Part shown: positions 41,591 to 45,537 of the stretch, in pieces
Numbering within the stretch: the first letter of the stretch is position 1
How the letters are laid out: each line of letters starts with the position of its first letter
From: Caldifarciminota bacterium
GTDB lineage: Bacteria; Hydrothermota; Tepidihabitantia; SM23-42; JAOAFX01
Direction: 5' to 3'
DNA length: 45,537 bases
Assembly (NCBI GenBank): GCA_026416055.1
Contig: JAOAFX010000006.1
Location: 1-45,537 of the forward strand
Made by a program: the position numbers and the translations under genes
Notes under the pieces: model-generated
What the model saw: the letters and a program-made list of their open reading frames with translations, nothing else
Database searches by the model: none
Told to the model about the DNA's origin: nothing

Positions 41591-41893
41591 TTATTTTTTT
41601 TGACCTATTTTTTTATACTCCTGCTCTTTTTTTGTTATTTCATTCTTGATGCGTTTAATTTTCTGGACGATTTGTTTAATCCTGAGGTCGTTTTTGAAAT
41701 CTTCATTCCCTTTTAAAGGGAAAAAACCATAGAATACTTCACCCAGTTCCTGGAACAATTCCTGCGATTTTCTTTTCAACTCAAAAATCTCTAACTTCAG
41801 TTTCCCCTTCATCGTGAGATCGCCTGCCTCTTTGCTCAAAACCCTCGATGCATCCTCGAGCCAGCGCGAAAAATCATCCCAGAATTTGGCCAT
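41591..41893 (-). CDS. Small charged helical protein of unknown function
   Basis: A 100-residue protein I cannot assign to a family. It appears entirely helical: WDDFSRWLEDASRVLSKEAG, then LKLEIFELKRKSQELFQELG, a short hydrophobic EVFYGFFPL, and a Lys-rich coiled coil to the C-terminus. It has no signal peptide. It heads the Hsp20-HtrA-sigma operon, 13 bases before hsp20, with AGGAGG before ATG 41893. A heat-shock adaptor or anti-sigma-type role could be guessed from position only. Confidence 0.75.
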   Translation of the reverse strand: MAKFWDDFSRWLEDASRVLSKEAGDLTMKGKLKLEIFELKRKSQELFQELGEVFYGFFPLKGNEDFKNDLRIKQIVQKIKRIKNEITKKEQEYKKIGQKK

Positions 41894-41995
41894 TGTGCCT
41901 CCTGTTTAAAATTTTGACTAATAATTATGAAATAGGGTTTAGTGAATGAAATATGTTTTTCTTCCACCTCTCGATGTCGTTCTCTATCTGGATTA

Positions 41996-42028
41996 GCGGT
42001 CTATTAGACATTGCCGCAGAGTATTATA
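41996..42028 (-). promoter_or_regulatory. Candidate -10 box and operator-like palindrome upstream of the stress operon
   Basis: Minus strand TATAAT (42028-42023) lacks a recognisable -35 box 15-18 bases upstream, unlike the other promoters here. A perfect palindrome GTCTATTAGAC (41999-42009), flanked by GCGG and CCGC arms, lies just after the expected start. It is not CIRCE or the HspR site. An alternative sigma or repressor site is inferred. Confidence 0.35.
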
Positions 42029-42044
42029 TAAGTTGGTGAAGGCT

Positions 42045-42602
42045 TTATATCTCTCTTATTTCTTTTTCTTTCTTTTTTAATAAATCATCAATCTTTTTAA
42101 TATACTCATCGGTCATCTTCTGAATTGCTTCCTGGGCTTTGAATGAATCATCTTCAGAGATCTTCTTTTCTTTTTCAATCTTTTTTAATTCATTATTGGC
42201 ATCCCTTCTTATATTTCTTACCGCAACCCGACATTCTTCAGCCAGTTTCTGGGTCAATTTTACAAGTTCTTCTCTTCTTTCTGCAGTAAGGGGTGGCAGG
42301 CTGAGTCTTATCACATTACCATCGTTATTAGGAGTGAGTCCAATATCAGCCTTATATATCGCCTTTTCAATCGCTGATAGTGCCTGCTTATCCCATGGCT
42401 GTATTACAATCAACCTCGGTTCTGGAATGCTAATAGTGGCCACCTGGTTCAAAGGCAAAAGGGTATTATAGTAATCAACCTTTATACCATCAAGGAGTGC
42501 CGGAGTTGCCCTGCCAGTTCTTATCTTTGCGAATTCCTGATTTAAGAGACTCAGAGACTTTTCCATCTTCTGCCTCGCTTCTTCTTTAATCTTATCTATC
42601 AT
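42045..42602 (-). CDS. frr: Ribosome recycling factor
   Basis: A 185-residue factor that, with EF-G, splits the post-termination ribosome. It shows EFAKIRTGRATPALLDGIKV, LNQVATISIPEPRLIVIQPW, DIGLTPNNDGNVIRLSLPPL and LTAERREELVKLTQKLAEE. Normal length. ATG 42602 follows a strong AGGAGG. It is the last gene of the rplM-rpsI-rpsB-tsf-pyrH-frr operon, the usual bacterial order, and lies 20 bases after pyrH. Confidence 0.98.
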   Translation of the reverse strand: MIDKIKEEARQKMEKSLSLLNQEFAKIRTGRATPALLDGIKVDYYNTLLPLNQVATISIPEPRLIVIQPWDKQALSAIEKAIYKADIGLTPNNDGNVIRLSLPPLTAERREELVKLTQKLAEECRVAVRNIRRDANNELKKIEKEKKISEDDSFKAQEAIQKMTDEYIKKIDDLLKKKEKEIREI

Positions 42603-42622
42603 ACCTTTCCTCCTGAAAATTT

Positions 42623-43330
42623 TTAAAAGACAATCGTTCCGACTTCCTCCCCAAGAACTATCTTTTTGAGGGGATGCTTCATAAGATTATACACGCAGAT
42701 GGGAATTTTTGCATCCCTGCAGATTTTGAATGCGGTGATGTCCATGACCTCAAGATTTTTATCGATCGCCTCCCGGAAAGATACTCTCTGATAAAATTTT
42801 GCATCCTTATCTTTTTCAGGGTCGGCTGAATACACACCTTCAACCTTTGTACCCTTGATGAGTATCTGTGCTGAGAGTTCTACAGCGCGGAGTGCAGCCG
42901 CAGTGTCAGTGGTAAATAATGGATTGCCGGTTCCACCTGCAAGTAAAATGACGCCGCCCTGGTCATAAATCATCCGGTCTTCTAACTTGTGAAAACTTTC
43001 TACAAAACCGGAGATTTCAAAACTGCTCCGGAGATAGACTTTATCTATTTTTTTCCTCAAAACTGAGTATAATGCTATACCATTAATTACGGTTCCTATC
43101 ATTCCACATAGGTCAGCATCAATTGGACTTAACCAAGATACTTCTTTTCCCCTTACAATGTTTCCGCCACCCATGACAACTGCCACTTTCACTCCAAGTT
43201 CGTGGACTGAGCTTACCTGTTCCGCAATGTAATCTAAAATCCTTGAACTTAAGACTTCGTTATTTTGACCGAGGATTTCACCTGAAATCTTTAAAAGGAT
43301 TTTTTTATATTTTATCCGGTCTTTACTCAC
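42623..43330 (-). CDS. pyrH: UMP kinase
   Basis: About 235 residues. It phosphorylates UMP to UDP. Motifs: YKKILLKISGEIL, VVMGGGNIVRGKE, GGTGNPLFTTDTAAALRA, IKGTKVEGVYSADPEKDKDA and MDITAFKICRDAKIP. No ATG exists at the start. GTG 43330 overlaps the tsf stop by eight bases and gives the usual length; TTG 43348 is the longer alternative. No ribosome site is visible, so translation is probably coupled to tsf. Confidence 0.97.
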   Translation of the reverse strand: MSKDRIKYKKILLKISGEILGQNNEVLSSRILDYIAEQVSSVHELGVKVAVVMGGGNIVRGKEVSWLSPIDADLCGMIGTVINGIALYSVLRKKIDKVYLRSSFEISGFVESFHKLEDRMIYDQGGVILLAGGTGNPLFTTDTAAALRAVELSAQILIKGTKVEGVYSADPEKDKDAKFYQRVSFREAIDKNLEVMDITAFKICRDAKIPICVYNLMKHPLKKIVLGEEVGTIVF

Positions 43331-43910
43331 CAAGACGGAAACGGACAAACCTTCTTATTACAATATTTTCGCCAAATTTTGCAATTTGTTCTTTCAGATA
43401 ATCACCAACGGTCTTTTCAGGAATTTTTACAAATGGCTGCTCCAGAAGGCAGACCGAATTGTAAAATTTCTCCAACTTACCCTCCACAATTTTTTCAATG
43501 ATTTCGGGGGGCTTCTTTAAATCCTGGATCTGGCTACGATATATTTCTTTTTCCTTTTCAATAACCTCCCGGGGAAGTTCTTCCCGGCTCACGACAAGGG
43601 GTTCACTTGCAGCGATTTGTAATGCAATATCGCGAACAAATCTTCGAAAATCCTGGTTGCGCGCGACAAAATCTGTCTCACAATTTACCTCTACAAGGAC
43701 ACCAAGGCGGTCTCCAGGATGTATATAGGCATCGATTATACCCTCTTTTGTAATCCTTCCTACCTTTTTTGCCGCAAGAGCAAGCCCTTTCATCCTGAGG
43801 ATATCCACAGCCTTTTCAATATCACCATTTGCCTGGATAAGAGCGTCCTTACAGTCAACGATACCAGCCCCGGTTCTTTCCCTGAGTTCTCTTATTTTTT
43901 CTGTATCCAT
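43323..43910 (-). CDS. tsf: Elongation factor Ts
   Basis: A 195-residue guanine exchange factor for EF-Tu. The N-terminal UBA-like part reads IRELRERTGAGIVDCKDALI, then GLALAAKKVGRITKEGIIDA, LVEVNCETDFVARNQDFRRF, and VGDYLKEQIAKFGENIVIRR at the C-terminus. This is the short form that lacks part of the second core subdomain of E. coli Ts, as in many bacteria. AGGAGG precedes ATG 43910, and it directly follows rpsB. Confidence 0.98.
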   Translation of the reverse strand: MDTEKIRELRERTGAGIVDCKDALIQANGDIEKAVDILRMKGLALAAKKVGRITKEGIIDAYIHPGDRLGVLVEVNCETDFVARNQDFRRFVRDIALQIAASEPLVVSREELPREVIEKEKEIYRSQIQDLKKPPEIIEKIVEGKLEKFYNSVCLLEQPFVKIPEKTVGDYLKEQIAKFGENIVIRRFVRFRLGE

Positions 43911-44618
43911 TCATGCCTCCTTTCCTTCAGTTTCAAAACCTTTTCTTCCTTCCAGCACTGCATTCGATATAATCCTGGTCACGAGGGAGATTGCACGAAG
44001 TGAATCATCATTACCGGGAATAGGATAATTGATTCCAGTGGGGTCCGCATTGGTGTCAACGATCGCTATGATGGGAATTCCCATCTTCCTTGCTTCTTTC
44101 ACAGCGGTAGCATCTTTTATGACATCAACAATGTAAACAAGCCCTGGCAGACGATCCATCTCTTTAATACCCTCAAAATATCTGGTCAATTTTTCAAATT
44201 CGTGTTCATAACGGACAAGCTCTTTCTTTGGAAGCATCGCCCATCGACCGTCTTCTTTCATCTGTTCTAATTCTCTCAGTCTCTGGACCCTTGTATAAAG
44301 TGTGTTGAAATTGGTTAGCAGTCCACCAAGCCATCGTTCTATTATATAAAAAGCACCAGCACGTTGTGCCTCTTCCTTTATCACATCCTTTGCCTGCTTT
44401 TTAGTTCCTACATACAATATGCCCTTCCCCTGTTCTGCAATTCTTACAGTTATCTCGTATGCCCTTTTCAAACATTCCTGAGTCTGGCGCAGATCGATTA
44501 TATGGACACCATTCTTTTTGCCGAAGATATATTTAGCCATCTTAGGATTCCAGCGTTTTGTTCTGTGTCCGAAATGTATTCCTGTGCTTATCAACTCTTG
44601 TAACGTAACTAACTCCAA
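43911..44618 (-). CDS. rpsB: 30S ribosomal protein S2
   Basis: A 235-residue ribosomal protein. Motifs: LQELISTGIHFGHRTKRWNP, FGKKNGVHIIDLRQT, YVGTKKQAKDVIKEEAQRAG, RWLGGLLTNFNT and IPIIAIVDTNADPTGINYPI. The start is TTG 44618, read from GGGAGG just upstream and the family N-terminus; no ATG is available. A TTG start in a major ribosomal gene is unusual. The next ATG lies well inside the conserved region. Confidence 0.97.
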   Translation of the reverse strand: MELVTLQELISTGIHFGHRTKRWNPKMAKYIFGKKNGVHIIDLRQTQECLKRAYEITVRIAEQGKGILYVGTKKQAKDVIKEEAQRAGAFYIIERWLGGLLTNFNTLYTRVQRLRELEQMKEDGRWAMLPKKELVRYEHEFEKLTRYFEGIKEMDRLPGLVYIVDVIKDATAVKEARKMGIPIIAIVDTNADPTGINYPIPGNDDSLRAISLVTRIISNAVLEGRKGFETEGKEA

Positions 44619-44633
44619 ATTGCCTCCCTGTCT

Positions 44634-45017
44634 TTAACGTTTTGAGAACTGGAATCTTTTGCGTCTTTTTGCGAGACCATATTTCATCCGTTCTTTTTCT
44701 CTTGGGTCTCTTTTCAACAGACCCGCGCTCTTGAGTGTCGGCCTCAATTCAGGATTCAAATTGACAAGTGCCCTGGCAATTCCCAGACTCACTGCGCCAG
44801 CCTGACCAGAAATTCCACCACCTTTTACTTTTGCGTATATATCCACTGTCCCCTTTACACCAGCAGTGATAAGGGGCAGGTTTACAAGATCCACAAGTTC
44901 CTGGCGGCAGAAATACTGGAGAGGTTCCTTACCATTTATCTTTATTATACCTTTTCCCGGGAATACCCTTACTTTAGCCACACTCCTTTTGCGCGAACCA
45001 ACAAATATTTGATTCAT
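44634..45017 (-). CDS. rpsI: 30S ribosomal protein S9
   Basis: A 127-residue protein with VGSRKRSVAKVRVFPGKGII, then GGGISGQAGAVSLGIARALV and the basic C-terminal RKRRKRFQFSKR-type tail that reaches the P-site tRNA. The end here reads KRRKRFQFSKR. It follows rplM by 11 bases, with AGGAGG before ATG 45017. Confidence 0.98.
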   Translation of the reverse strand: MNQIFVGSRKRSVAKVRVFPGKGIIKINGKEPLQYFCRQELVDLVNLPLITAGVKGTVDIYAKVKGGGISGQAGAVSLGIARALVNLNPELRPTLKSAGLLKRDPREKERMKYGLAKRRKRFQFSKR

Positions 45018-45028
45018 CAGTCGACCTC

Positions 45029-45457
45029 CTATATCCGAATTATCTTTGGTAATTGTGCCTGATGAGGGTGCTCATTGCCGAGATAAAGTTTTAATCTCTT
45101 TAGCCTGCGTGCCCGAAATTTGTTCTTGGGCAACATTCCACTTACTGCATGGTAAAGGACTTTTTCAGGGCTTTTTTCCAGCATAAGTTTTAAATTTATT
45201 GCTTTTAAACCACCTGGATAAAAAGAATGCCGATAATAAATTTTTTCTTCCATTTTATTTCCGGTCACTGTAAACTTATCAGCATTGAGCACGATTACAT
45301 AGTCCCCACAATCGACATGGGGCGAATATTGAGGCTTATCCTTGCCCGTAAGAAGTCGGGCAATCCTTGATGCAATTCTTCCAAGGACCTTACCCTGGGC
45401 ATCAACCAAATACCAGTTTCGCTTTATCTCAGAGCGCTTAAGAACCTTTGTTTTCAT
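45029..45457 (-). CDS. rplM: 50S ribosomal protein L13
   Basis: A 142-residue protein with NWYLVDAQGKVLGRIASRIA, DCGDYVIVLNADKFTVTGNK, YYRHSFYPGGLKAINLK and a C-terminal LYLGNEHPHQAQLPKIIRI-like end. It heads the ribosomal operon with S9 and the translation factors. ATG 45457 lies seven bases after TATAAT, so the mRNA is probably leaderless. No ribosome site precedes it. Confidence 0.98.
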   Translation of the reverse strand: MKTKVLKRSEIKRNWYLVDAQGKVLGRIASRIARLLTGKDKPQYSPHVDCGDYVIVLNADKFTVTGNKMEEKIYYRHSFYPGGLKAINLKLMLEKSPEKVLYHAVSGMLPKNKFRARRLKRLKLYLGNEHPHQAQLPKIIRI

Positions 45458-45464
45458 AGCCTAA

Positions 45465-45492
45465 ATTATACCCATTTTTGAAAAAAAGTCAA
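45465..45492 (-). promoter_or_regulatory. Predicted leaderless promoter of the rplM operon
   Basis: Minus strand TTGACT (45492-45487), 16-base spacer, TATAAT (45470-45465). Seven bases separate the -10 box from ATG 45457. Confidence 0.88.
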
Positions 45493-45537
45493 TACCATGT
45501 TTTACTGAGTACTCCTCACTTTTTCAATCTCCAATTG

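Noticed and set aside
41915-41960. Sigma-32-type promoter before the stress operon
   Set aside because: CCCTATTT resembles a heat-shock -10 box, but no CTTGAAA-like box lies at the right distance; too weak to call.
1-45537. tRNA, rRNA, transposase or prophage genes
   Set aside because: None was recognised on either strand by eye; the gaps hold only promoters, terminators and small repeats.

Overview
The window is AT-rich bacterial chromosome, densely packed with housekeeping and envelope genes. It suggests an uncultured diderm of the candidate WOR-3 (Stahlbacteria) type or a relative. The diderm evidence is a BamD-like lipoprotein, type IV pilus PilC/PilS remnants, lipoproteins, an outer-membrane-like domain fused to SppA, and a large secreted beta-propeller protein with a FlgD-like C-terminal domain. 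The lineage is inferred from the style of the proteins; no rRNA is present to prove it. The first 16 bases match the transposon end used in sequencing libraries, and about 120 bases after it look foreign, so the left edge is probably an artefact.

Layout. 17-4848 (+): PilC tail, PilS-like kinase, truA, transaldolase-family enzyme, HtrA protease, then a small winged-helix-like protein (to 5429). 5531-7942 (-): long SppA-type peptidase. 8375-10179 (+): argF and a YbbR-domain protein. 10180-13770 (-): sugar-nucleotide epimerase, DUF58 and BatA-like proteins. 13843-15413 (-): TPR/coiled-coil membrane protein and cold-shock protein. 15863-18799 (-): large secreted Kelch protein with repeat clusters on both sides. 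19398-20696 (+): pyrimidine-nucleoside phosphorylase, convergent with an HD-GYP protein (20673-21998, -). 22093-35936 (+): a long co-directional run of LemA, HtpX, DUF3108, mannose-1-phosphate guanylyltransferase, SPOR lipoprotein, RdgB, a DNA polymerase III delta'-like subunit, Mut7-C RNase, SpoIID, slipin, archaemetzincin, class V aminotransferase, diguanylate cyclase, DivIVA, purine nucleoside phosphorylase, TPR lipoprotein, BamD and NadD. 35933-38165 (-): DUF1015 and SerA-like genes. 38250-38774 (+): HslV. 38783-41893 (-): a stress-type operon of a small helical protein, Hsp20, HtrA and a sigma factor. 42045-45457 (-): rplM-rpsI-rpsB-tsf-pyrH-frr.

Genes that plausibly work together: the Hsp20/HtrA/sigma operon with the nearby HslV and the two other envelope proteases (HtrA, HtpX) in protein quality control; GGDEF and HD-GYP proteins in c-di-GMP turnover; SPOR, SpoIID, DivIVA, BamD and TPR lipoproteins in envelope building and division; SerA, DUF1015 and the aminotransferase possibly in serine metabolism.

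Regulatory sequence is unusually readable. Many promoters fit TTGAYW - 16 (rarely 17) bp - TATAAT. At least six start codons lie only 5-8 bases after the -10 box, which predicts leaderless mRNAs. The intergenic gaps also carry a dispersed 24-bp palindromic repeat family and decayed copies of the start of argF. I saw no rRNA, tRNA, CRISPR array, transposase or prophage.
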